Origin: Tribonema minus
Taxonomy: Eukaryota; Sar; Xanthophyceae; Tribonematales; Tribonemataceae
Assembly: GCA_017506865.1 (NCBI GenBank)
Contig: JAFCMP010000148.1
Span: 100,377 to 164,376 of the forward strand
Direction of reading: 5' to 3'
DNA length: 64,000 nucleotides
Within the stretch, counting starts at the first letter, position 1, and each line of letters starts with the position of its first letter. Below are positions 1 to 12,100 of this stretch, one piece after another. The notes under the pieces are model-generated. The model had not been told where the DNA came from and searched no databases. It saw only the letters and a program-made list of their open reading frames with translations. The position numbers and the translations under genes were made by a program.

Positions 1-77
1 GTTTGGGCCGGGTGTACATTGGTGAACCCACCCTTACGGGTGAGCGTTGACAGAAACCAGCCCCACTGCTGCTGCGC

Positions 78-3000
78 TTATGTGCTATGCGTGCCCCTCT
101 GAGGTGAGGCAGAGCTCGTGTGATGGCGTCGTCGCTTCACAATGTTAACCTCAGGCGGAAGCACGCCCGACAAGGCCCACGCAGCAGCGGCGCTCACCTC
201 GCGCGCCGCCGCTGCCTCCGCCGCCGCCGCCGCGCAGCGCGCCTCCGCCTCCGCGGCGCGCGCTGCGTGCGCGGCGGCGGCGGCGGAGAGCGCGTCGCTG
301 TGGCCGCGCGCGGCGCGCGCGAGCGCGTCCGCGCGCGCGGCGTCGCGCTGCTGCAGCGCCGCGTCGCGCGCCGCCGCGAGCGCCGCGACCGTCGCCTCGT
401 GTCCCGCGACGAGGGCGGCGAGCGCTGCTGCGTAGGCCTCGCGCAGGCCGGCGGCGCGCGTGTGGTGGCCGCCGGCGATCGCTGCTAGGGTCTCCGCGTG
501 CGCCTTGTCGCGCGCCGCGAGCGCCGCCGCGCCGCGCAGCGCGTACTGCTCGGACATGGCCTCCTGTGGGGGGCCGCAGGGGGGGGGGGGGGGGGGGGGG
601 TCAACGGCACGTGTAGGTCCTGTTGGGCTCAGTCGCAGGTCGATGGGTGATCTTGTCGGCTTACTGCTGGGGTCAGCGTCAGTGACCAATCAAGTAGGGG
701 CAGGGTCAAGCTGTTTCTAAGGGGGATTGCGAGCATGTACAACGGCCTAGCCCTACCCCTTGGCAACTTCAGTGCTCCAGAAGTCAAACGAGCATGGGAA
801 TTACTTGCAGACATCTACAATGGCATGTGCACTCGGCACTGTCTGCAGCGCTCCACATGGCGTACTCTGGCCGTGTCATGACACACATGGCAGAATCCAG
901 GGGGGGGGGGCACATGGTGGAGGACGTAGGGGAGGATCCCGAGATGCCATTTGGCGGCGGCGGCGTTTGAGTGTTGTCGTTGAGACACTTTCAGACTGTC
1001 ACACGACATGTAGATTCCGTACAGCAAGCTTCAAGTTGGATGCCATTCATCTGGGCTTTTTCGCGCCCTGAGCGAGAATTAATAAAAATTACAAAACCGA
1101 CTTCGGAGTACATACCCCAGCACACACACCCTATGTCGAGGCCTGTGCCGCACCTGCGCCTGCACGAGCCCATTGCGTAGCACACACACAGAGTCTACAC
1201 CCACATGACAATATACCCATACACGCCTACATATCCCCCACCCACCCCCCTTGTATCAACCCCCACCTGCGCCTGCGCGAGACCATCGCGCAGCAGCACG
1301 CGCAGCCGCGTCACCGCGCCGCCGCCCGCGCTCGCCTCGCTGGCGCTGCGCACGTGACCGTCTAGCAGCGACGGCGACCCCGCTGCTGAGCCCTGACGCG
1401 GCGTGCCTGCGGACGTGCGCCGGGGGGAGCTGCGAGGGCTCCAGGCGCCTGTGCGGGGGGTGCGCGAGGGGGTGCTGGTGGGGCTGCCGAGGGGGCTGGC
1501 GGGGCCTGCGGCGGTTACGCGGGCGGTTACAGACTGAGCGGTGTGGTTTATTGCATACTTCAAGTGTGTGTTAGAAGTACACGTACTGCGCGGCGTGTGG
1601 CTCCACATGCACGTATATGGACCTCAAACTATACAGGTATGTATCATGGAATGGGTACTTCTGTCGCTCAAGGATGACGCGAGACGTGCCCTCTCCTGGA
1701 ACTACTTACATACTGAAAGTACATCAAGTGCGATGGAACTTCAGAATTGTACGGGATGCACGCTTCTCGGAAGTGCACCACGCGACGGCGCGCACGGCCA
1801 GCGGTGGGTGTGCTCTGAGCCGATGTCCCAGGTGCCGAGCGCTGCCATGGACTTCAATTTTGAAGTAGGTCACCACCAGCACCAATTTCCATGCCAGACA
1901 AGCCGGGGTCCTCGTCCTGCCTTTCACGATGCGTTCAGTGCGCCGCTTGAAGCGCCTTCACCCACACAGCACGATATGCTACTTTGTACATACTTCTACA
2001 TACATGTAAGACCCATCCCGTGGCGCGCCTCGTCAAGAGAGTGGGTTGAGACTAGAGACTCAGGAGAGCGAGTCAAGAGACCCGAGCGAGTGACTCCCAA
2101 CAGTCAAAAGACAAGGCACCGAGTCAGCCGCATCCTCGCATCACTCGGGGTCAGCTACAGCAAATCTGCTCAGGCCCACTTGTGCACACAAACATTGAGC
2201 CGTCCCCAGTCCTTTCTGGTACTTCAGCTTGAAGTGTTGCCTCACGCGCACTCGCGGCCGCCCGCACACGTTATCCCAAAAACCGCACGCGTTCTCGCAA
2301 GACACGTACATCGACCCTTCCCGAAAGCAGGCCACGCGTGACAGCCCAAACACACCGACACCCGCACACAAACAATACATACCTGCCCCGGTCATGCAGT
2401 CCTGCAGCCACGCGGCGAGGTCCTGCTGCAGCGCGGTGACGAGCTCCGCGACCCCCCCGGGGCCCCAGTCCCCCTGCGGCTGGGGCGCGTCCCCCTGCTG
2501 CCGAGCGCTGTCGCGCTGCAGCAGCTCCGCAGCAGCGAGCTCGCGCCGCAGGTCTGCCACCAGGACCTGGTGCTGGGCCTCTGCGAGCTCTGCCGCGCGC
2601 CTGCAATAGTGACGAGTTGGAGCGTCGCCGTGTTATAGTTAGATTGAAGTTGTTGTTGAAGATGCGCCGCAGGTCGGCTACTAGGACGTGGTGCTGGGCC
2701 TCAGCCAGCTCCGCCGTGCGTCTGCGGTGGTATAGGTTAGAGTACAAAAGGAGCGCGTCGCCGCGTTAAGATTGAGTTGAAGCAACTGTTGAAGCTGCCT
2801 CCGTTGGTTCGCCGCGCGCCTGCAATACCAACATCACAGCACGAGTGGAGCGTCGACGCGTTCAGGTGTGGGTGAGGTAGCACTTTGTGTGCCATCAAAG
2901 ATACCTCCGGCGCCGGCTTCAATAATTGAGAGGGATACGTGCGTGCAACAGGAGCGAGCAGCTGCGGCGCCTGAACGGTGATGCGCATGGGCTTGAGCGC

Positions 3001-6000
3001 TGATGCGCAGCAGCAGCTCTACGGCGGCGGTGGCAGACGCTTGGTACGAACGGGCTGCGCGATCGTGACCCCAACTTAGTGGAACCCTGATCTCAGTTAC
3101 AAAGCCTGCCGCCAACCCTTGACCTATTCTTGAGCTCGACATCCCTCTTTGCATCATCCGGCAACGCCTGTCGTGCATGTGCGCTGCTGAGCACTGCACA
3201 AGCAGCGGCGGCAGCAGCGCGCTGACGGCCTTGGACATCTCCCCAGCATCTCTTGCCCACCAGTTTGGGGCCGCCAGCTGCTGGCCCGTGTCGCTGGCCT
3301 GAGCTGACGAGCGCGCGATGCAAGTCACTCTACAGAAACCTGACATTCCACTGCGCAGCACCCATTCTTTGGACTTCTCCGTGGCAAATTCACGCTAACC
3401 CAAAACCTAACCCGAACCCTAACCCTAACCCAAATTTCAACGCTAAGCTGACCCCGCTAAACCTAATCCTCCTATCCCTAATGCTGAGCGTTGGGTACTC
3501 ACGCGGCGGCTGCGGCGCGCTGCGCTGCCTTGGACTTCTCCGCGGCGAGTTCGCGCTGGCATGCCTCCAGCGCCGCGCGCGCGGCGCCGCTCTGCCTCCT
3601 GAGCGCTGCGCTCTCGCTCTTGACGGCGTTTGCCTGCGCGGTGGCAGGCAGTGCGGTGCATCGCGTTGCAATGGTGGCTCTTGCGTCAGCAAGGCTCAGT
3701 CACACAACTAGTATATTTGGCAACAGCCGCGGCGGCGGGCGGCGCATTGCGGCGCGTCACGGCGGCGGCTCTTGCGTCAGCATGGCTCAGTGACGCCATT
3801 GAGTGGTTTCGTGTGAGAGCGAATGCGGCGTAGGCGACGCGGTGACAACGGCTCACGCATCAGCAGCGCTCGGTCACACCTCCAGCTCAATAAATAACAC
3901 CGGAAGAATAGGAAGCCAAAGCTCGCTCCTGTCATGGTCAAGGTACCTAGCTGTGGGGAGTTGAAGTCATGGCGCGGTCGGCGCTTGAACACGCGTTGCC
4001 TGCGACGACCGCGCGCGCAGCAGGATGGTGTTGCTGATGGCAACGTAATGTTCATCGACATGAAAATATGACATTTGAAGTACTGCATTGACCTCGACTG
4101 AGGCAATGAGGTGGACCTGACCTCCGAACAGGACACTTGAAGTATGAGGGACCACTGGCAGTAGTGACGCCCCCCCATTGCCTAACCCTAACCCTAACCC
4201 TAACCCTAACCCTAAGCAGCAGAATGTCGCAAAGGATATGAAGCCCACAAAAACATGTACTCATGCCGCGCCGTTTCACAATGCACAGGATCGCCGCAAC
4301 AAGGCCATAGTACTGGTCAATACAACAATGCTGCTCTGATTTTCACCTCCTGTGCAGACGAGGCACCTTGCAGCTCGACAGTACGGCAACTGTGGCGAGC
4401 ACGTGTGCACCAAGACAGATGACGTCGTTGCATGTTGAAACGTGCTGCCGTTAGTGCACCACCATGCACCTGGGAGGCGCGTGTTGTCACCCACATCATG
4501 GTGCTTTGCCCCCCCCCCCCCCCCCCTCCAGAAAGGCCCGCAGCATTTGAGGCATTGGCAGGAATATCCTTGCAGTACATGGTCGAAACTCCAGAAAATG
4601 CTCACCTGCTGGACGACCTCCTCGCCAGATGAGCCTGCGGCCCCGAGAGCGTGCGCGACGCTCGCCATGGCCTGCCGCAGCGTCGCGCACTCGTGCCTGA
4701 GCGCCAGCAACTCATCCTGAATCAAGGGAGTTCAAGTTCAAGTAGGGGTTAGGGCTAGAATTGGGGCTGGACCAGGGCAAGCGTTGGCTTGGAGTGGTGG
4801 CGCAGTGCTTACATTGATGTTTTGCGCACTCGTGCCTGAGCGTCACAACTCATCCTGAATTGAGAATTGGGTTTGAGGTAAGGGCTATGCCAAAGTTTGC
4901 TTGAGGTCGTGGCACACTTGAAGTTGTATATTGAAGTTGTCATGCACTGTTGTCTGAGTGCCAGCAACTCCTATTGACCCAGGGAGTTCAAGTTCAAGTA
5001 GGGGTTAGGACCAGCATGAGGGCAAGCGCGTCCTGAATCATGAGGTAGGTTCAAGTACTACTAGTAGGGTTAGGGGTAAGGACCACTAGGGTTAGGGCAA
5101 GGTTCGGGTTGAAGGTGTTGCGCACTGCCTAGACTGAACTTTTGGCGCGATGATGGAACATCATGCAACAAGTGCAGTAGAAATCCACTGCACGCAAAAG
5201 CACTGCCTAGACTGAGCTTATGACGCAGTTACGGAATGTCATGCAACAAGCGCTTTGCGCGGTAGGAGTCCGCAGCATGCAAGAGCTCTGCGTTATGCTG
5301 CATGTTCTCTCCGCGGCTGTGGCATGAGTGCCCGCCGGTGCCAAGGGTTACGGGGGGAAGGGTTGTAATCATGATCAGGTTAAGGATCAGGGTTGTGCCA
5401 CTCATGAAGCTGCAATGCCTACTGTACACACCACCAAGGGCTCGTCAACCCGAAGCAGGGGCCGTACTGAAGCTGCAATTCCCACTGTACATGACACCAA
5501 GCGGGAAACCTTCTGCAAACCTCTTCCGAGACACGTGTTCTCGTCATCAGTGCAACAACGGCGCCCGTATACGCCACCAAGAAGCTGATGTTGCTGCATG
5601 ACCCTGCAAAACCCGTGTTCTCACCATCGCGGCGGTGTCCAGTGCCGCAATACCCTCTGCACATGTCACCAAGCAGCAGACCTGCTGCACGACTCCGCAC
5701 AATACGTGTACCCACCATTGGCTAACCCTAACCCTAATGCCGGCGCCTGATGGTGCGGTGGCACCTATCCAAAACAGGTGCAATACCTGCTGTATACGCC
5801 ACCAAGCAGCACATCTGCACCACTGTCCAGGATACAAGCTCTCACCACTGGTATCACGATGGCGGCGGCGGCGGCGGCGCGGCGGACAGTCGCAATACCT
5901 ACTGTATATGCCATCGAACAGCAGACTTTACTGCACAACGCTCCACAAAACAAGCTCTCAATACACAATCGATACAAAGACGGTGCCCAATGACGCAGCG

Positions 6001-8195
6001 GACGGCCGCGATACCTACAGTATACGCCATCACGCAGCACTGCTTCCCGACCCACCCTCAACGAAGTGTTCTCACCATATCCACCAGTGGCACAGCGCCG
6101 CCACTCGATGACGCGGCGGCATCTGTTGAAACAGCCTCAATAGCATGTACGTACTGTATGCGCCATCGAGCAGCAGACTTTGCTGCACAACCCTCCAAGA
6201 TGTATTCCCACCACTGGCACAACGACGGGGCCCGGCGACGCGGCAGCACCTATGCAAAACAGCCGCAATACCTACTGTAGACGCCATCAAGCAGCTGTGC
6301 TGCGCAGTCGACCCCCCAAACGTGTTCTCACCATTGGTACAACGACGGCGCCCGGCGGCGCGGCGGCGGCTGTTGCCGTGCCCTCATCTTGCATCGGCGG
6401 CGGCGGCGGCGCCAGGCGAATGCTTTGCAGCGCCGCAGCGGCCACCTCGCTCGCCTGCAGCGCAGCGCGCAGGCGCTCCACCTGTCGCGCGATGGCAGCG
6501 GCAACATCAAGCATGAAGATGTGATCTTGTCCACCTGATGGCTATGTTCTATGCATAGAGGTATAATCTGTGTGTTTCTTCTTTTATGGTTGAGTCTTGC
6601 TTGGAGCGTAAAGACAATGGAGACTTTACTGCAGTTATACGCAGCGCGCAGGCGCTCCACCTGCCGCGCAAGAGCGTTGACGCCGTCAAGCTGTATGTGA
6701 AGCAGGGGCGATGCTCTCAATGCATCATTGTGTATGTGCACAGATGCAGCGGATGCTCTGCAGCGCGGCAGCGGCCACCTCGCTCGCTTGCAGCGCGGCG
6801 CAAAGGCGCTCCACCTGCCACGCGAGAGCATTGGCGACACCAAGCGCGAATGCAGCATGAGGTCGTGATTTTGTCCACTTCATGTTTGTGGCATATGAGT
6901 CTGATATGACGTGCATGTGCTCATTTTGCTGAATCCCATCTAGGGCGCAATAACGACTTATAGTTCAATTCAGCGAGGTTCTCGCGCAGCGCGCAGGCAC
7001 CTGCGGCGCGAGAGCGTTGACGCCATCAAGTCGAAAGTGAAGCAGGGGCACTGCTCTCAATGTGTCACGGGGGGGCGTGTACGCATCCTAAGACGTGTAT
7101 CCTGGTCCATACATACCTCCTCCCGCAGACCAACAGCAGCCCCCGCCGCGCCGGTGCCTGTCATGAGCTGTATACACACAGCGAGTGCCGTAGGCTGCGA
7201 AGGGGCAGTGTAGCGAGCGTAATGGGACTCATGCACGTATTCTCCCAAGTATACTCCCTTAAGTCTATACATACCTCCTCTCGCAGACCAACTGCCTGGG
7301 CAGCCCCGCTGGCGCCGGCGCCGCTGGCATCGACGGTCTGGACCCTGTTGGCAATGGCCGCGACGGGCACGGCTTTGGCGCGCTGCACGTAGCGCAGCGT
7401 AGAGAGCGTCTCGTGGTAGGACTCGGCCGCGGGGCTGCGGCAGGATGACACAAGACGTTGCCAAAAGAGTTTGCATGAAGTGTTGGAGGGTAAAAAAACG
7501 TAGAGCATCGCTGAGAATAAAGTGTTGTCATATGCATACATAGATATAGATACTGTTCAAACAAAAGTAGTGGTGAGGAGGCGACACAACGTAGCGCAGC
7601 GTCAATAGCGTCCCGTGGTAGGACTCAGCCGCGGGGCTGCAGACGTATGACACAAAGCGTTGCAATATAGTAGCATTGGCATAGAGATCACATCAAACTT
7701 TATAAAGCAGAGAGTATTGCCAGGCATAAGGTGTTGCCTTATCTACAAAAAAAAAAAAACACAGTGTTGCCGGCCTGTCGGGAGGAGGCAACACAACGTA
7801 ACGCAGCGTCGGCAGCGTCCCGTGGTAGGACCCGGCCGGGGGCTGAGGCGGGTTGGCACAGAGCATTGCAGTTAAAATTGGCATGAAGCATCGAAAGTAT
7901 CAAATCTGAAGCATTGCTGAGAATGAAGATTTGCCATATGTATACATGCATGATTCATTGAAGTGAGAGTATCGCCAATGTGTTGTGGAGACACTTGTGC
8001 ACAAGGTGAGCCCGACCGGTTCATGCGCGCGACGATCACACAAGGTGCTCAGTGGAGAAGCGTATGCGCGCCAGCACTTTGGTTGTTGCCAACCGCGGGG
8101 GTCAATTCTCAATCGACTTTCCGCAACCTGAGGAGGCACGCAACAAAACTGGATTGCTGCTTGCTGCCACGTCCTTCATGCACTTCCGCTTGAGG

Positions 8196-8230
<35 letters not shown>

Positions 8231-9125
8231 AAACCCTGTGGAACATGCAAGATATCATACAGCTCTCGTGCTCACGCAGTGCGTGGGGGTCTCGCACCGC
8301 ATATGTGGGCTCAGCTGCGGAAGCAAGTGAGACCAACAGCACCACTGCTCAGCCGCGTACCCGATGGTGGCGAGCATGGTGGTGCGCGATTTGGATACTA
8401 GATATTATGCAGCTCTCGTGCTCGTGCAATGCATGTACGTGTGGGCTCAGCTGACAGCAACTGTGTGCGCACGCGTAGGCGCATACCTGATGGTGGCGAG
8501 CATGGTGGTGCGCGAGTTGCCGCCGAGGCTGTCCCGCAGCAGCCGCGTCAGGACGCTGTTGCGGTACGGCACAAAGTTGAAGTTGCCCGCGTCGCCCGCG
8601 TCCGCGGCGCCCCTCGCGGCCTGACGAGCGTTGACAGCACGCGTGGCATGTGCATGAGACGCAGTCTGCAAAAATTTCAGCCGTGGTTGACTGTGCTGTC
8701 AGGCAACAAGAATATGGAGTGTGCGCGTTGGACCGAATGCAGTTGTGCTCAACGGCGCTGCCACCGCAGAGCGCCTACTTGCAGCAGTTGCAGCAGCCTA
8801 CACAGCATCGCTCTGATGAAGTGTGTAAAGCTGCGCCGCTGCGTGCCTGATGGCCTCGTGCGCACACGCTCCCTCCCCCCCCCAAGGTTTGCCTTCACGA
8901 GCAGGCGCCAATCGTCACCCAACGTTGTCTGCCGCCAGCACCCCCACTTCTAAATGATGCGCACCATACGCGACACTCATGCAACACGAAGCACCTCTCA
9001 GCAGTACCTGATACTCAGCCAGCAAGGTAAGACTAGGCAGCCTACCTTCGCCATGGGTGACAGCGCCACGGGCTCCGACGCGCGCCGCCGCGCCGCCGCG
9101 CCGCCGCCGCCGCCGCCGCCGCTGC

Positions 9126-9166
<41 letters not shown>

Positions 9167-12100
9167 AAGGCCAGCGCCTTGATGACGTCGCCGAGCGTGC
9201 TGAGCGACTTGTTTATTGCTGCCGCCTCGCGCAGTCGCGCGGGAGACGCGGCGTCCCCGGCCCCCACGCGCTCGCTGCCCGCGAGGTCGACCAGGCAGAT
9301 CTTGCTGACGCACGTGGCGAGCGCGCTGCCGTCGGCGGCGGCGGCGGCGCCGATGCTGCGCAGCGGTGATGCGCCGGCGGTAGAGGCGGCGGCGGCGGCG
9401 ACGGTGGTGTGCAGCGAGATGGTGAAGATGGCGTGGGAGCGCGAGGAGACCTCGTTCTGCGCCGTGGAGGCTGGGGGGCAGACAGGGGGGGAGAGTAGGG
9501 GGGAGGGGGGGGGGGGGGTAGGTAAGGGTATGAGGTGACACGCGCATGCATACCCTTCGTTCTGGGCCGTGGAGGCTGCGCGGCAGGTGAGGGGATGGGG
9601 ATGGGGATGGGCGGGATTGGGCGGGGGGGGGTGGGTATGTAAGGGTATGGGGTTACACGCGCATGCATATCCCTCAGTTACCGGCAAGCCATGCTATACG
9701 TGATGATCAGATCGGCAGCAGCGATTACGCAGCGCTGCTGCCAGCTAGACCCTAACTTTAATCCTACCCTAAGTGGCAGCGCTCTCACGCTTGCCCTAAT
9801 TCCAACGTAACCTTGACCCCAGTACTGCCTCACAGCCTCAGATGTACCTTATCCCAGGATGCCAACAATATTAAAGGTAAAGGTGCCCACGGTTCCGTAT
9901 TGCCACGGCCGTTGTCAGGCTCATGATCTGAAAGTCGCAGGTTCAAATCCTGCTCACCCAACCCTGACCCTAACTCAATCTTTGCCCCTTCGTGCGCTCT
10001 GCGGCGCCGAGCTCGTGGCGCGGCCAAATCTCGGCATACATCATAACTGACCCAAACCCTTATCCTAACCCTCCCCTGTCCCTGACCCTCCAATGGCAAC
10101 CCTAAACCTATCCCTAAACCTCTCCCCAACCTCAACTCTAACCTTGCCCTGTCATACGCCACGCCGCGCCGAGCGCCAGGCGCGGCCGTATGTCGGCGTT
10201 GCCGTGACCGACTCAAAACCCAACCTGACCTAACCCCAACCCTGACCCCCATATCAACCCTGACTATAAACCTAAGCTCATACCCTGAATCTTCATCTGA
10301 CCTTAACCCTGACCCTGACCCTAACTCTTACCATTACTCTAACCTGTCGTGCGCCGCGCCGTGCCAAGCTCGAGGCGCGGCCATATGTTGGCGCAGCTGG
10401 TAACGGCAAATGTAAATGCACCCTTAATCGTAATGCCAATCCTATCCCTAGCCCTACTCCAAACCCTGACCTGTCATGCGCCGCGCCGCGCCGAGCTCGA
10501 GGCGCGGCCGAATGTTGGCGTAGCTGGTGACGGCGTGCCTGCGCAGGCCGTCCACAAAGGCGCCCGTCTGCGGGTGCTCGCGCACGCGCAGCGGGTGGCC
10601 CGCGCCTGCCGCAAAGAGGTCGCCAACCTGTGTGCGCGCACGCGGTCAAGGGCACGGTTGGCGTTTAGATATACTAGTGCTAGAGTTTGGGTTTTGAAGT
10701 TGGTCGACCAAACAGGGTTAAAAGAGTTTCAGGTAGGTGAGAAGGATGAGGGTTGTTGGCGCACGCGCAGCGGCTGGCCCGCGCCCGCCGCGAAGAGGTC
10801 GCCGACCTGCGCATGAGGGGGGATCAGGATGAGGGACTGGGGGTGTAATTAGGTCATAGCTAGGTGTTGAAAGCTAGGGTTTAGTTTAGAACGTCAGGAT
10901 TAGGGTGCTCGCGCACGCGCAGCGGGTGCCCCGCGCCCGCCGCAAAGAGGTCGCCGACCTGAGCATCAGGATAAGCATCAGGGCTAGGGTTAAAACTGGG
11001 GGTAGAATGAACTGGGGGGTAGATTGAAGGTAGGGTCAGGTTTTTGGTTGGGGTGTTTGGAAGGATGAGGGTGTTTGCGCACGCGCAGGGGGTCGGTCAC
11101 GCCCGCAGCAGAGAGGTCGCCGACCTGCGCGTGATGGCGCGATCATTTTTTTTATTTTTTATTTAAGATGAAGACCTGAGTCCAACCACAACGGTTGAGA
11201 GAGACTCACCTGCTCATTGTAGATCTCACAGAAGGACACCTCCACGTAGCTGCGCGCGCCGTCCTCCTCCAGCCGCAGCCGCTCAAACAGCTCTGCGCAC
11301 AGCCGCGGTATCAGCCCCTGCCCGTCCGGCCCATCGCTGCTCGCTGGCGCATGCGAAGAACACACCAACCAGGCGGTCAGCTGAGAAGCAGAAATAGGCG
11401 ATGAGCTGTGAAGTAGAGGTCTAAAGAGGTCATACGAGCGACAGTTGAAGTTGAAGTTGCAACTGTAGCCGCTCAAACAGTTTATCGCACAGCCGTGGAA
11501 TCAGCCCCTGTGCGCCGGGCCCATCGTTGCTCGCTGCCACACGCGTAGAACACACCCAACTAGTTGAGATGTCAAGCAGAAGTTAACATGATTTACAATT
11601 GAAGGTGAAGTTGCACAAGTGCAGCGCCGAAGTGCGGCACAGTACGCATCAGCCCCTGCCCGTCGGGCCCATCGTTGCTCGCCGCCACACGCGCCAGACA
11701 CACCAACTGGGCGGTTAGCTGCGAGGCTGAGTTCAATGATCTACATGTGAAGTTGAAGTTACACACGTCCAGTCGCGGTACAGTACATACCCGCCCCTGC
11801 GCGTCTCCGGCACGCACTGCACACCCAGCGCCCTACTGTACAGCATTGCGCCTACCGCGTGCTTCAAGCTGTTTACAAAGTCGGGAAATTCGTCGCACAG
11901 GCGCCGATACGCCAAGTGTCGCACAGGCGCCGCCGGGCCCGCACGCGCATGCACAGCCCTCAGCACGAGTCGCCGCGTCGCGCGCTCACCGCCGCTGCCG
12001 CCGCCGCCGCCCCCGCCGCTGCCGCCGCCCCCCCCGAGCATCGTGTGCGTCTTCCCGGAGCCCGTCTGGCCGTACGCGAGCAGGCTGCAGTTGTAGCCCT

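Noticed and set aside
1541..2341. 266-codon plus-strand open frame
   Set aside because: It lies across a kinesin intron, crosses diverged repeats and exon 13's edge, and shows no domain or codon regularity; the antisense exons are much better supported.
9998..10415. Extra kinesin exons or a tandem kinesin pseudogene
   Set aside because: The copies hold only one edge of exon 5, never the full exon, and the same partial pattern recurs in unrelated genes.
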